Assembly: GCF_963526985.1 (NCBI RefSeq)
Contig: NZ_CAURPW010000014.1
Location: forward strand, 1-49,976
Direction of reading: 5' to 3'
DNA from: an uncultured Campylobacter sp.
GTDB lineage: Bacteria > Campylobacterota > Campylobacteria > Campylobacterales > Campylobacteraceae
DNA: 49,976 bases
This document shows positions 33,247 through 41,981 of the stretch, in pieces (position 1 is the stretch's first letter; each line of letters begins with the position of its first letter). Position numbers and translations under genes: made by a program. The notes under the pieces were generated by a model, which saw only the letters and a list, made by a program, of their open reading frames with translations, did not search any database and was not told where the DNA came from.

Positions 33247-34086
33247 TTATTCTCCTTTAAAGTTTCTTAAAATTTTTATCTCGTCCGCCCAGATGCCCTC
33301 ATCGATCGTCTCTAAAACTAGCGGGATATCGTCCGTGCGCGGGTCGTTTATGATGTTTTCAAATGTTTTTAGGCCCAAAAAGCCCTTTCCTAGGCTCTCG
33401 TGGCGGTCCTTTTTGCTGGCTAGGTCAAATTTCGTATCGTTTAGATGCATGCCGCACAGCATATCGCGCCCGACTATCTCGTCAAATTCGCCCATCACGC
33501 ACCGGTAGTCGCCCCTGATGTCGTATCCAGCGGCAAACGTGTGACAGGTGTCTAGGCAAACGCCGATCCTGCTTTTATCGATGCAGTTTTTAATAATAAA
33601 GGCTAGGTGTTCAAATTTAAAGCCCAAATTTGAGCCCTGACCCGCGGTATTTTCGATGACTAGCTTTACGTTTTGGCTATTTTCGAGTAGGAAATTTACG
33701 GAATTTGCGATATTTTGGAGGCAAATTTCGGGCGAAATTTCGTTTAGATACGAGCCCGGATGAAAATTTATCATCACTAGGCCTAGCGCCTCTACGCGGT
33801 AAATTTCGTCCAAAAAGGCGTTAATGGACTTTTGACGCTGCTCGGCGCTCGGATGGCCTAAATTTATAAGGTAGCCGTTGTGCGGCAAAACGTGCCTGGG
33901 TTCGATACGGGCGGCTTTTAAATTTTGTTTAAATTTAGAGATATTTTCTGGGGTTAGCGGCTTGGCTTCCCATTGACGCTGATTTTTGACAAACATCGCA
34001 AAGGCGTTAGCGCCGATATTTGCCGCATTTAGCGGAGCGTTTTCTACGCCGCCCGCGATGCTGACGTGCGCGCCGATAAATTTCAT
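33247..34086 (-). CDS. nfo: Endonuclease IV (AP endonuclease)
   Basis: 279 residues, normal length. Zinc-site signatures are present: HVSIAGGVENAP at the start, LVIENTAGQGS in the middle, VCLDTCHTFAAGYD and HLNDTKFDLASKKDRHESLGKG near the end. It cleaves DNA 5' to abasic sites in base-excision repair. The start overlaps the upstream lipoprotein gene by 4 bp and the end meets the FadL gene, so repair and fatty acid uptake genes share a transcript by packing rather than by function. Confidence 0.96.
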   Translation of the reverse strand: MKFIGAHVSIAGGVENAPLNAANIGANAFAMFVKNQRQWEAKPLTPENISKFKQNLKAARIEPRHVLPHNGYLINLGHPSAEQRQKSINAFLDEIYRVEALGLVMINFHPGSYLNEISPEICLQNIANSVNFLLENSQNVKLVIENTAGQGSNLGFKFEHLAFIIKNCIDKSRIGVCLDTCHTFAAGYDIRGDYRCVMGEFDEIVGRDMLCGMHLNDTKFDLASKKDRHESLGKGFLGLKTFENIINDPRTDDIPLVLETIDEGIWADEIKILRNFKGE

Positions 34087-34562
34087 TGAAGCTCTTTTAT
34101 GATGATTTTTATGCGGTTTTTAGCGTCGAAAAAACTGATATTTTTACCGCAAACTTCGTATTTTATTGAATATTTACTTATATCTTGTATAAAACCGCAC
34201 GAATTTGTCATTACATTTATGCCGTCATACAGCGGCTTGCGCTCCAAAATTTCCGCGAAAAAGTCGTCGTATCTCTCCTCTAAAAAGAACTTTTTGTTAA
34301 ATTCTTTTTTCTCAAAACACGCGCCGTTCATACAGATTTTGTCGTTTATTTTGAGATTTACCGTATTTACGCCGGAGCTGTAAATTTGCAAATTTAGCTG
34401 ATTTGCGGTTTTATGCAGGAAGCCCACGTCGTTGATTTTTAGCGGCGGAGTGAGGATGGTGACGGTAAATTTGTCTGATGATTTTTGGCTTTGTAGCGCG
34501 GCACAGCCGCCAAGCGCAAGGCACACAAGCGCACTCAAAGCAAATTTAGAAAATTTTTTCAT
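34083..34562 (-). CDS. Small lipoprotein, unknown
   Basis: 159 residues with a lipobox ALGGC (cysteine 20) after a short hydrophobic signal. The mature part (FTVTILTPPLKINDVGFLHK) looks like a single beta-rich domain with four further cysteines. Family not recognised. It is the first gene of the minus-strand run 34562 to 27122 and overlaps nfo by 4 bp. Confidence 0.75.
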   Translation of the reverse strand: MKKFSKFALSALVCLALGGCAALQSQKSSDKFTVTILTPPLKINDVGFLHKTANQLNLQIYSSGVNTVNLKINDKICMNGACFEKKEFNKKFFLEERYDDFFAEILERKPLYDGINVMTNSCGFIQDISKYSIKYEVCGKNISFFDAKNRIKIIIKELQ

Positions 34563-34631
34563 AATTTTTTATCCTTAATTTAAGCTGTTTTTTATTATCT
34601 TTAATGTAAAATCCCATTTCCGCTAATTTGT

Positions 34632-34706
34632 GGCCCCTTCGTCTAGCGGTTAGGACATCGCCCTTTCACGGCGGTAACACGAGTTCGAGTCTCGTAGGGG
34701 TCACCA
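34632..34706 (+). tRNA. tRNA-Glu (anticodon TTC)
   Basis: Acceptor GGCCCCT pairs with AGGGGTC (one G-U). The D-arm, anticodon stem around CTTTCAC and T-arm GTTCGAG are all present, and CCA is encoded at 34704-34706. Confidence 0.97.
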
Positions 34707-34999
34707 CTTCATTTTAAATTTCACAAAAGATTTTAATTTTATCCGCTTATCGCTTAAACGCCCTTTATCCAAGGTAATTTTTCTTAAATTCGGTTTTTTT
34801 AAAAATTTATCCGCGGAGCCGTTTGCGGCGTATTTTGCAAAATCAAAATTTCATCGAGGCAAATTTAACCGCTGCCAAATAAACCAAAATCCGCCAAATT
34901 TATCGCCTCAAAACGCAAATATTCGTGCGCTAAAATCGTCAAATTTGATCCCCAAACGCCCGCGCCCACTCGCTCAATCAAATTTAAACCCGTTTTGGC
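34707..34999. other. Intergenic stretch without a gene
   Basis: Between tRNA-Glu and the terC promoter there is only AAATTT-rich non-coding DNA; I see no RNA gene or reading frame. Confidence 0.6.
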
Positions 35000-35005
35000 T
35001 ATAAT
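35000..35005 (+). promoter_or_regulatory. terC promoter -10 box
   Basis: TTTTGGCTATAAT is an extended -10 element with TATAAT at 35000-35005, 29 nt before the terC start. AAAAAAGGAAAAAA is the ribosome binding site. Confidence 0.65.
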
Positions 35006-35034
35006 CGCGCCCTAATTTATAAAAAAGGAAAAAA

Positions 35035-35772
35035 ATGTTTGATTGGATTTTTTCGCCCGAGGCGTGGTTGTCGCTCGTGACGCTAACGGGGCTTGAGATC
35101 GTGCTTGGTATCGACAACATCATATTTATCGCGATCCTAGTCGGCAAGCTCCCGCCCGAGCAGCGCGACAAAGGCCGCATACTAGGGCTTTCGCTTGCGA
35201 TGCTAACGAGGATTGCACTTTTGCTTTCGCTATTTTGGATTATGAAGCTTACCAAGCCGCTATTTAGCGTGTTTGATTTTACGATCACGGGTCGCGATTT
35301 GGTGCTGATTTTGGGAGGACTTTTTCTCATCGGCAAGTCCACGCTTGAGATCCACTCAAGCGTCAGCGGCGAGCACGAGGAGCATTCGGCGAGTAAGGGA
35401 CATGCGAGTTTTTGGGTCGTTATTGCCGAGATCGCCGTGCTTGACATCGTCTTTTCGCTTGATAGCGTCATCACCGCAGTGGGCATGGCAAACCACATCG
35501 AGATCATGATCCTAGCAGTGATACTTGCCGTGGGCGTGATGATGTTTGCGTCTAAGAGTATCTCAAATTTCGTCGATAACAACCCGACGATCAAAATTCT
35601 CGCGCTTGCATTTTTGATCCTGATCGGCTTTACGCTTGTGGGCGAGGGGCTCGGTATGCACGTGCCTAAGGGCTACGTTTACTTTGCGATGGCGTTTTCT
35701 CTGGGCGTGGAGCTCATCAACATCTACGCTCGCAAAAAGTCGGCAAAACGCGCGCAAGAGGCTCAAAAGTAA
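35035..35772 (+). CDS. TerC family integral membrane protein
   Basis: 245 residues with about seven membrane helices. The acidic family motifs EIVLGIDNIIFI (residues 21-32) and VLDIVFSLDSVITAVGM (about 140-156) carry the conserved aspartates thought to bind a divalent metal; relatives export manganese and load exoenzymes, or are linked to tellurite resistance. A histidine/glutamate-rich loop (SGEHEEHSASKGH) may bind metal. It has its own promoter and stands alone. Confidence 0.92.
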   Translation: MFDWIFSPEAWLSLVTLTGLEIVLGIDNIIFIAILVGKLPPEQRDKGRILGLSLAMLTRIALLLSLFWIMKLTKPLFSVFDFTITGRDLVLILGGLFLIGKSTLEIHSSVSGEHEEHSASKGHASFWVVIAEIAVLDIVFSLDSVITAVGMANHIEIMILAVILAVGVMMFASKSISNFVDNNPTIKILALAFLILIGFTLVGEGLGMHVPKGYVYFAMAFSLGVELINIYARKKSAKRAQEAQK

Positions 35773-35899
35773 ATTTGAGCCTTTAAATTTGCTTTTAGGC
35801 GCGCAGGGCGGCAAATTTGACGCTTCGGCTTTTTTATTGGGGCGTCAAATTTAAACTGAACGAATTTGAGCGGTAAATTTAAAAAGCAAAGGAGCTAGC

Positions 35900-36568
35900 G
35901 TGGATGTAAAAGGCGAATTTTTAGAGATTTTAGAGAGGCTTAGGAGCCAAAAGCTAGCGGCATTTTCGCAAAAACTCATCAAAAGCCCCGAAATTTTAGG
36001 CGTAAAAACCCCTGAGCTAAGACGCCTGGCAAAGCAAAATTTCACTCGGCTAAATTTAGAGCAGATCGCAGGTTACGAGCCGTTTTTTCATGAGGAGTTT
36101 ATGCTAAAGGGCTTTTTGATAATGCTCGTTAAAGACGACGAGGCCAAATTTAAGCTAGCTAGCGAGTTTATCAAAATGATGCCAAACTGGGCTGTGACGG
36201 ACGGCTTTGAGCCTAAATTTAGCGATGCGCGCTACGTGGATGCGCTGCTAAAGCAGGCTCTGGGCTCAAATTTAGAATACGAAAAGCGGTTTTTCTACGT
36301 TTATTTTATGCGAAATTTCGGGGCGCTTTCGCTCGAGCGGTTTTTTGAAATTTGCGCCGAAGAAAAGGACGAGCGATACTACGTGCAAATGGCGGCGGCT
36401 TGGTGTTTAGCCGAGATTTTTATTAAATTTAACGGCGCGGGGCGAGAGCTGCTAGAGAGTGGGCGGCTGAGTAAATTTACCCACAACAAAACGATCTCAA
36501 AGATCTGCGACAGCTACCGCGTGCCAAAAGACGTAAAAGACGCGCTTTTGGAGCTTAAAATCAAGTGA
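35900..36568 (+). CDS. DNA alkylation repair protein (AlkD-like)
   Basis: 222 residues, all-helical HEAT-like repeats as in AlkC/AlkD glycosylases. Recognisable stretches are KTPELRRLAKQ (about 37-47), NWAVTDGFEPKF, YVQMAAAWCLAEIFIKF and NKTISKICDSYRV. AlkD enzymes excise positively charged alkylated bases without flipping them. The GTG start at 35900 follows AAAGGAG. It overlaps the MATE gene by 4 bp, so they are translated together. Confidence 0.88.
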   Translation: MDVKGEFLEILERLRSQKLAAFSQKLIKSPEILGVKTPELRRLAKQNFTRLNLEQIAGYEPFFHEEFMLKGFLIMLVKDDEAKFKLASEFIKMMPNWAVTDGFEPKFSDARYVDALLKQALGSNLEYEKRFFYVYFMRNFGALSLERFFEICAEEKDERYYVQMAAAWCLAEIFIKFNGAGRELLESGRLSKFTHNKTISKICDSYRVPKDVKDALLELKIK

Positions 36569-37890
36569 ATCTCACAAAAGAGCCCATAAACAAGCTCGTG
36601 CTGCGCCTAGCTGCACCCGCGGGCGTCGCGATGAGCTTTAACACGCTTTATAACGTGACTGGCGTGTTTTTTGCCGCGCGCATATCGACGCAGGCGCTGG
36701 CGGGCTTTTCGATGAGTTTTTTGCTCTATATTAGCGTTGTGGGCGTGGGGCTTGGCTTTGGCTCGGCGCTAACGGCGCTTGTGGGCAACGCGCTTGGCGC
36801 TAGCAAGGACCGGCTAGCTAAAATTTACGCCGCAAAAGGCGTGTTTTTCGTGTTTCTTTGCGCGCTTTTTATGGGGCTTTCAGGATTTATTTTTACTCCG
36901 CATCTGCTTAAAATTTTAGGCGCGAACGAGGAGTTTTTACGCGAAGCCATGGCGTATAACCGCGTGATATTCCTTGCTTCGCCGTTTTTCTTGCTCATAA
37001 AATCCCTAAACGGCGTGCTGGTGGCTACAGGCGACACGAAGAGCCTGCGAAACTGGCTTTTTGCGGGACTTTTTATAAATTTGGGCTTTTGCTTTTTTTA
37101 CGTAGATTTTTGCGGACTGGGTATCGGCGGCATAGCGCTGGCGACGGCCTCGGTGCAGTTTTTGGGTTCGCTATTTTTAGGCGTCAAAGTCGCAAAAACG
37201 GGCATGATAAATTTTTTAAATTTACGCTCATTTGCGCCAGAGCTCTCCATCTACCGCAAAATTTTAGCCCAAGCCTTGCCTGCGTGCCTAAACTACCTCT
37301 CGATGTCGCTTGGCGGGCTCGTGCTTATGCATTTTATCAGTCGCTACGGCACGCATGCGGTCGCAGGTTACGGCCTCGCGCTACGTATCGAGCAGATCGT
37401 CATGCTGCCGACGACGGGCATCGCATCGGCGGTGCTTGGTATCGTGTCGCAAAACTTCGGCGCGCGCGAATACGCCAGAGTGCGCGGCTGCTACGCTTAT
37501 TCGGTCAAATTTTTAGCGGTTTATTGCATTTTTGCGGCGGCTTTTTGTCTTGGGCTAGGCGGGATTTTGGTCGGGTTTTTTGACGAGACGCCCGAGGTCG
37601 TAAATGCGGCAAAAAACTATTTTGCGGTAAATTCGCTAGCGTTTATGGGCTACGCGCTCATAAATCTCTCCGGCTCGACGCTTCAAGGAGTAAAAAGGCC
37701 CGCGGCGGTTTTTGTTTTAAATTTTACACGTCAGATAGTTTTGCAAATCGCGCTTTACTCGCTTGTGGCGGATGTTTTTGGCGGCGAGTTGCAAGATATT
37801 TTTAAAGCAATGTTTTTTAACGTTTGGCTGATCGGTCTAACTTTTTTCTTTTATACAAAATTTATTCTTAGCCGAGTTTGCGCGGTTTGA
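36565..37890 (+). CDS. MATE family efflux transporter
   Basis: 441 residues with twelve hydrophobic segments in two homologous halves. The start (EPINKLVLRLAAPAGVAMSF) and LGFGSALTALVGNALGA are typical of MATE multidrug/sodium antiporters. The GTG start overlaps the stop of the AlkD-like gene. Substrate unknown. It ends about 110 bp before the tRNA cluster. Confidence 0.93.
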   Translation: MNLTKEPINKLVLRLAAPAGVAMSFNTLYNVTGVFFAARISTQALAGFSMSFLLYISVVGVGLGFGSALTALVGNALGASKDRLAKIYAAKGVFFVFLCALFMGLSGFIFTPHLLKILGANEEFLREAMAYNRVIFLASPFFLLIKSLNGVLVATGDTKSLRNWLFAGLFINLGFCFFYVDFCGLGIGGIALATASVQFLGSLFLGVKVAKTGMINFLNLRSFAPELSIYRKILAQALPACLNYLSMSLGGLVLMHFISRYGTHAVAGYGLALRIEQIVMLPTTGIASAVLGIVSQNFGAREYARVRGCYAYSVKFLAVYCIFAAAFCLGLGGILVGFFDETPEVVNAAKNYFAVNSLAFMGYALINLSGSTLQGVKRPAAVFVLNFTRQIVLQIALYSLVADVFGGELQDIFKAMFFNVWLIGLTFFFYTKFILSRVCAV

Positions 37891-37932
37891 AGCGAAAATT
37901 TTCGTAAATTCTCAAATTTAAGCTCATTTTTC

Positions 37933-37961
37933 TTGACATAGTATATTTTTTTCGCTACAAT
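37933..37961 (+). promoter_or_regulatory. Strong sigma-70 promoter of the tRNA cluster
   Basis: TTGACA at 37933-37938 and TACAAT at 37956-37961 are separated by 17 bp, the consensus arrangement. The tRNA-Pro gene begins 38 bp downstream. Confidence 0.85.
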
Positions 37962-37998
37962 GCGCCTTTTCAATAAGTAGGCTAAACTCGCAATGCCT

Positions 37999-38076
37999 CG
38001 GGGTGTAGCGCAGGCTGGTTAGCGCATCTGGTTTGGGACCAGAGGGCCGAAGGTTCGAATCCTTTCACCCCGACCA
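37999..38076 (+). tRNA. tRNA-Pro (anticodon TGG)
   Basis: Acceptor CGGGGTG pairs with CACCCCG. The anticodon loop TTTGGGA carries TGG, the T-arm is GGTTCGAATCC and CCA is encoded. Confidence 0.97.
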
Positions 38077-38086
38077 TTTGTTAGAT

Positions 38087-38164
38087 GGTGAGTGTAGCTC
38101 AGTCGGTTAGAGCATCAGATTGTGGTCCTGAGGGTCGTGGGTTCGATTCCCATCACTCACCCCA
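38087..38164 (+). tRNA. tRNA-His (anticodon GTG)
   Basis: GTGAGTG pairs with CACTCAC, with the extra G at position -1 (38087) opposite C73, the hallmark of tRNA-His. The anticodon is GTG and CCA is encoded. Confidence 0.97.
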
Positions 38165-38169
38165 CTTGG

Positions 38170-38246
38170 GCGCTCGTAGCTCAATTGGATAGAGCGACAG
38201 ACTTCGGATCTGTAGGTTATGGGTTCGACTCCTATCGGGCGCGCCA
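38170..38246 (+). tRNA. tRNA-Arg (anticodon TCG)
   Basis: GCGCTCG pairs with CGGGCGC (one T-G). The anticodon loop CTTCGGA gives TCG. CCA is encoded. Confidence 0.95.
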
Positions 38247-38258
38247 CTTTGTTTTTAT

Positions 38259-38335
38259 GCGCTCATAGCTCAGCTGGATAGAGCAACGGCCTTCTAAGCC
38301 GTAGGCCTCAGGTTCGAATCCTGATGGGCGTACCA
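38259..38335 (+). tRNA. tRNA-Arg (anticodon TCT)
   Basis: GCGCTCA pairs with TGGGCGT allowing wobble pairs. The anticodon loop CTTCTAA gives TCT. CCA is encoded. Confidence 0.95.
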
Positions 38336-38350
38336 CTTTATTATTGTTGT

Positions 38351-38435
38351 GCGGATGTGGTGAAATTGGCAGACACGCCAGACTTAGGATCTGGTGCCCC
38401 ACGGCGTGAAGGTTCAAGTCCTTTCATCCGCACCA
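38351..38435 (+). tRNA. tRNA-Leu (anticodon TAG)
   Basis: 85 nt with a long variable arm. GCGGATG pairs with CATCCGC, the anticodon loop CTTAGGA gives TAG and CCA is encoded. It is the last gene before a sharp change to AT-rich DNA. Confidence 0.97.
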
Positions 38436-39805
38436 TCCAAAACTCCCTAAAATGCGACCTTCTAAAACTTAAGCTTTAAAAAGGTAACCCGACGGGTAAC
38501 CCAATTTTCGTTCTTTTTATTTTTAACTTTATCCCCCCTCCTCAAAAAATTTATTTAATATTCTAAAACATATCTTAGTCAATCTATTCCATCATCATGT
38601 ATTTTGCTTTGAAAGGTCTATCCAAATGCTGTTTTTTATAATTATGTCTATAGTAACCCAGGTGTTGTAATGTATTAATACTTTTTATAATCATATACAA
38701 TCACTGTAATTAATTGTAGTAATACTTAAATACGCCAAAAATAAACCATAGTTACAGCAAACAAAAAAGACTAAGGGTTGGAGACGTTTTATATCCATAT
38801 CAATTAACTCCGAAAATATGCCAGAATACGATATTTTTATATATGAATATAGCGTTGTTTTCTCATAATTTTTTATAATAGAGTTTAACAAAAAATATCC
38901 TTTTGTAAAAGTACTAAAGGATCATGTATGCTATAATGGTGATGATGAAACGATTATACAAGTTTAAGTAATATAAGGTAGGGTATGAAGCAAAAACAAT
39001 GAGAGTGTATGAATGAAATGTAGAACAAATAAAACATAAAAACATACAAGACATCTTAACTAAATTTGAAGAAATCAAGAATATTGGTACTCTACCTGGA
39101 AAAAATATTTCAAGAACCTAATTTCTAATACTAGGAGTAAGAATAGCCCTATAATAATATATGCTGTTTAGCTCTTTAAAGCGATGTGCTATATATGTCA
39201 CTGGCGGGTAAAAGTGAAACAGCTTTATGCGCGAGTGAAATCAAAATCATTTAAAGTACTGCAATTTCAGACTTTTAAAAGGTAAATTTAAGCTAGATAC
39301 CCCCAGGTCAAGTCTCCCCCGTGACACCATAAATGCCCTATTTATCGGTATTTAAACCGCCTCTTTTGCAGTTTCCCTTTCTTTGAATTTTTTCTTAAAC
39401 TATGGTACGCTTTTGATAAAAAGCGGTACAATTTTTTAAAACCTGCTATTTTACAAAAACATTCATATAAAATTGCTTTTGTTTTTCTTTGTTGCATTTT
39501 TAGGGATACATTTAGTATGGGGAGGTATTGAGGTATTGAGGAAGATTTATAAATCAAAAATAAACAACGCAAATACTTTCATAAATTTACTTTCATATAT
39601 TGATATTTTCTTGGACATTGCTAAATTTTGAACATAAACCGTCTGCTTAAATTTTCTAAAGACAGACTGCGTGATAAAAGCTTATAATTGCACGAATACC
39701 AAGAAAAGCAAAGCTTGTAAATTGGTAGATAGATTATATTGCAGCCTTAATAGCATAGATAGGTTTAGTATTTTGCGCGTAGATTTAGGACTTCTTATTT
39801 GCCCA
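38436..39805. other. 1.37-kb AT-rich stretch without supported genes
   Basis: No frame here has both a start signal and a recognisable product. A short direct repeat GGTAACCC occurs at 38483-38490 and 38495-38502, just after tRNA-Leu. Fragments with protein-like composition (for example about 39020-39121, ending TLPGKNIS then R, T, stop) suggest eroded genes. The segment looks like the decayed edge of an acquired region inserted next to the tRNA cluster; no integrase or clear tRNA-end duplication was found. Confidence 0.5.
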
Positions 39806-41095
39806 TCACCTCACGCTTAACCCCTCATCCATATACTTGATTATCGGATATATAAACAGCTCTATGACCCTTCTTTTACCCGTCTTTACTTCTGCTATTA
39901 CGCTCATACCTATTTCAAGCCGTTTGGTTTCTCCCTCTACTTTTATGTCTAGACTCTTTGGTTTTATCTTGATTTCGTATATTAGCCCAAGCTTTTCGTC
40001 TTCTATGGCGTCTTTTGAGATTTCTATTATATTGCCGTGTAATAGTCCATACTTTTGAAAGCTAAAGGTATCTATCTTTACGGCTACTTCTTGACCCAGT
40101 TTTAAAAAACCTATGTCTTTATTTAGAACATTTGCTTTTATGATAAGAGGAGCGTCTGAGGGAACTATGGATATTAGATTATCGTTTGGACTTACTACTC
40201 CTCCTTCGGTATGAACGAGTAGCTTTCCCACAAATCCGTCTACGGGAGATTTTATCTGCTGGGTCTTGTTTGAAAAAAGGATTGCGTTTATCTGAGCGCT
40301 TAGTTCTCTTTTTTCTTTTTCTTTGCTTAGTGATGTTTCTATCCAGCTTGATTTTATGGTTTTTATCGCTTTTTGGTTTTCTTCTATGATTTCTTCGAGT
40401 TTTTTATTTGATTCTTTTAGTCTATATAGGGCGATATCTTTTTGCTCTTTTAAATTTATGATATTTTTACTTACCTCTTCATATTCTTTTTTGGCTATTA
40501 GATCAAGCACCTTTTGCAGTCTTGCTTTAGCCTCCTCTTCTTTTTTTAGAAGAAGGCTAAGCCTATTTACTTCGCTCTCATTAGCTTTGATATCAAGCTT
40601 GGCTGAGTTTAGTTTGGCTTTGTTGCCCTCATAGGTGCTAGCTAAAATTTGTTTTTGGCTATTATATAAGCTTAGCTGAGAGGAGTTTAGCTTGTTTAGT
40701 TCGTCTTTACTTAAATTTGATTCATTAATAAGAGCTTCTAGTAAAACAATGTCTGAATCAATCACCGCTAGATCGTCTTGTTTGCTTGATAGCGAGGCAT
40801 CAGTTACCGTGGGGTCTATTTGTATTAGGATGTCTCCTTTTTTAACCCTATCTGATTCTTTAACGAATATCTTTGAGACCACTCCGCTTTCAAGAGGCTT
40901 TAGTATCTTTATCTCTCCGCTTGGTACGACCTTGCCTTGTGCGCTTACTACTACGTCTACTTTAGCTAGTATCAGCCAAGCGGTAGCAAATATCATAATA
41001 GCCAGTACCAGATAAAGGATGATTCTGCCAAGAGGATTAAGGGGTTTATCTTCTATTTCTATAAGCAGGGGTTTAAATTCGTGGAGGTCGTTCAA
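39806..41095 (-). CDS. Type I secretion periplasmic adaptor, HlyD family
   Basis: 429 residues. A short cytosolic N-terminus is followed by one membrane anchor (about 24-44), then the lipoyl half KILKPLESGVVSKIFVKESD. A long coiled-coil hairpin follows (about 100-270), then the second lipoyl half IKSPVDGFVGKLLVHTEGG and a C-terminal beta-barrel. This is the membrane-fusion partner of an RTX-type ABC exporter. The start is TTG at 41095, with AAAGGA five bases upstream. It is separated from the ABC transporter gene by an oppositely oriented MazEF module. Confidence 0.94.
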   Translation of the reverse strand: MNDLHEFKPLLIEIEDKPLNPLGRIILYLVLAIMIFATAWLILAKVDVVVSAQGKVVPSGEIKILKPLESGVVSKIFVKESDRVKKGDILIQIDPTVTDASLSSKQDDLAVIDSDIVLLEALINESNLSKDELNKLNSSQLSLYNSQKQILASTYEGNKAKLNSAKLDIKANESEVNRLSLLLKKEEEAKARLQKVLDLIAKKEYEEVSKNIINLKEQKDIALYRLKESNKKLEEIIEENQKAIKTIKSSWIETSLSKEKEKRELSAQINAILFSNKTQQIKSPVDGFVGKLLVHTEGGVVSPNDNLISIVPSDAPLIIKANVLNKDIGFLKLGQEVAVKIDTFSFQKYGLLHGNIIEISKDAIEDEKLGLIYEIKIKPKSLDIKVEGETKRLEIGMSVIAEVKTGKRRVIELFIYPIIKYMDEGLSVR

Positions 41096-41220
41096 AGGTT
41101 TCCTTTGTTTTTATCGTATTATATCGTTTTAAATTCTAAGTTTGCGCCGAATAGTAAAATATCCGCGCTTTTTTATTTCGGTGCAAGAGCTGACGATTAA
41201 AATTTTAAAACCATTTAAGC

Positions 41221-41235
41221 TATACATTGTATAAT
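41221..41235 (+). promoter_or_regulatory. mazEF promoter with palindromic operator candidate
   Basis: TATACATTGTATA (41221-41233) is a perfect 13-bp palindrome that overlaps a TATAAT -10 box at 41230-41235, 25 bp before the antitoxin start. This position fits autorepression by the MazE-MazF complex. Confidence 0.55.
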
Positions 41236-41260
41236 CATTGACAAATTAAAAGGAGTAAAA

Positions 41261-41503
41261 ATGCAAGTGGCGCTTAATAAATGGGGCAATAGCGTGGGGT
41301 TAAGGATGCCAAATTCTATATTGCTAGAACTGGGTATAGGTTGCGGCAATAAGCTAGATATCAAAGTAGAGAACGGTAAGGCGGTAATGGAGCCGGTAGA
41401 CGATAAAAAAGATAGGCTTGCCAAGCTGCTAAAAGCTATAAAGCCGGATAATCTACACGGCGAATCGATTACCGGCGTTGCTATGGGTAATGAAATAATA
41501 TGA
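41261..41503 (+). CDS. MazE-type antitoxin (AbrB fold)
   Basis: 80 residues. The N-terminal swapped-hairpin AbrB motif (VALNKWGNSVGLRMPNSIL) is the MazE DNA-binding domain; the C-terminal half is acidic and flexible, for toxin binding. AAAGGAG precedes the ATG. It overlaps the toxin gene by 4 bp and has a palindromic promoter. Confidence 0.93.
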   Translation: MQVALNKWGNSVGLRMPNSILLELGIGCGNKLDIKVENGKAVMEPVDDKKDRLAKLLKAIKPDNLHGESITGVAMGNEII

Positions 41504-41829
41504 GCTATACGCCAGACGCCGCAGATGTAATATGGATTGATTTTGATCCCCAAGCCGGACATGAACAAGCCAAACGCCGCCCGGCCGTCGTATTAACGCC
41601 CAAAGCCTACAACGAAAAAACGAGTCTGCTTATCTGCGTACCGCTAACCACGAAAGTAAAAAACTATCCGTTTGAGGTTGCCATTAGCGGCGAAAAAGAT
41701 AGCGTCGCACTAGCCGATCACGTAAAAAGCCTAGACTGGCGGGCTAGAAACGCTAAATATAAAGGAGAGATAACGCAAGAGGAGTTAGGAGAAATTCAAG
41801 AAAAACTCGGACTGCTTTTGGGGATATAA
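41500..41829 (+). CDS. MazF/PemK-type mRNA interferase toxin
   Basis: 109 residues: ADVIWIDFDPQAGHEQAKRR then PAVVLTP is the canonical MazF N-terminus, including the catalytic arginine region, followed by CVPLTTKVKNYPFEV and DHVKSLDWRARNAKY. It cleaves single-stranded mRNA at short sequence motifs. It ends 152 bp from the stop of the convergent ABC transporter gene. Confidence 0.95.
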   Translation: MSYTPDAADVIWIDFDPQAGHEQAKRRPAVVLTPKAYNEKTSLLICVPLTTKVKNYPFEVAISGEKDSVALADHVKSLDWRARNAKYKGEITQEELGEIQEKLGLLLGI

Positions 41830-41981
41830 CACTAGGCATTTAAAGCAAGCATACCTTGTGGTTTTAAGATAAACTATACAAACCATTTTTAAAAGAGTAG
41901 ACTGACTAATGTATTGTAAATTTGCCTTCTGCCATAAATTTAATCAAGCGATAACTAAATCAAACGAGATTTATTCTTAAA

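Noticed and set aside
34974..35594. 206-codon antisense frame
   Set aside because: Fully opposite terC; the composition is that of an antisense shadow.
38232..38417. 61-codon minus-strand frame across the tRNA genes
   Set aside because: It lies over tRNA-Arg and tRNA-Leu sequence; this is a frequent false gene call.
38691..38891. 66-codon minus-strand frame in the AT-rich desert
   Set aside because: No ribosome binding site and no recognisable sequence; AT-rich DNA gives such frames by chance.
39298..39328. tRNA-like end (AGGTCAAGTCT ... ACACCA) as a possible attachment-site duplicate
   Set aside because: Only loosely similar to the tRNA-Leu 3' end, and its would-be T-stem does not pair.
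39342..39572. 76-codon minus-strand basic protein
   Set aside because: No clear start signal or family; it could be a remnant but I cannot support it as a gene.
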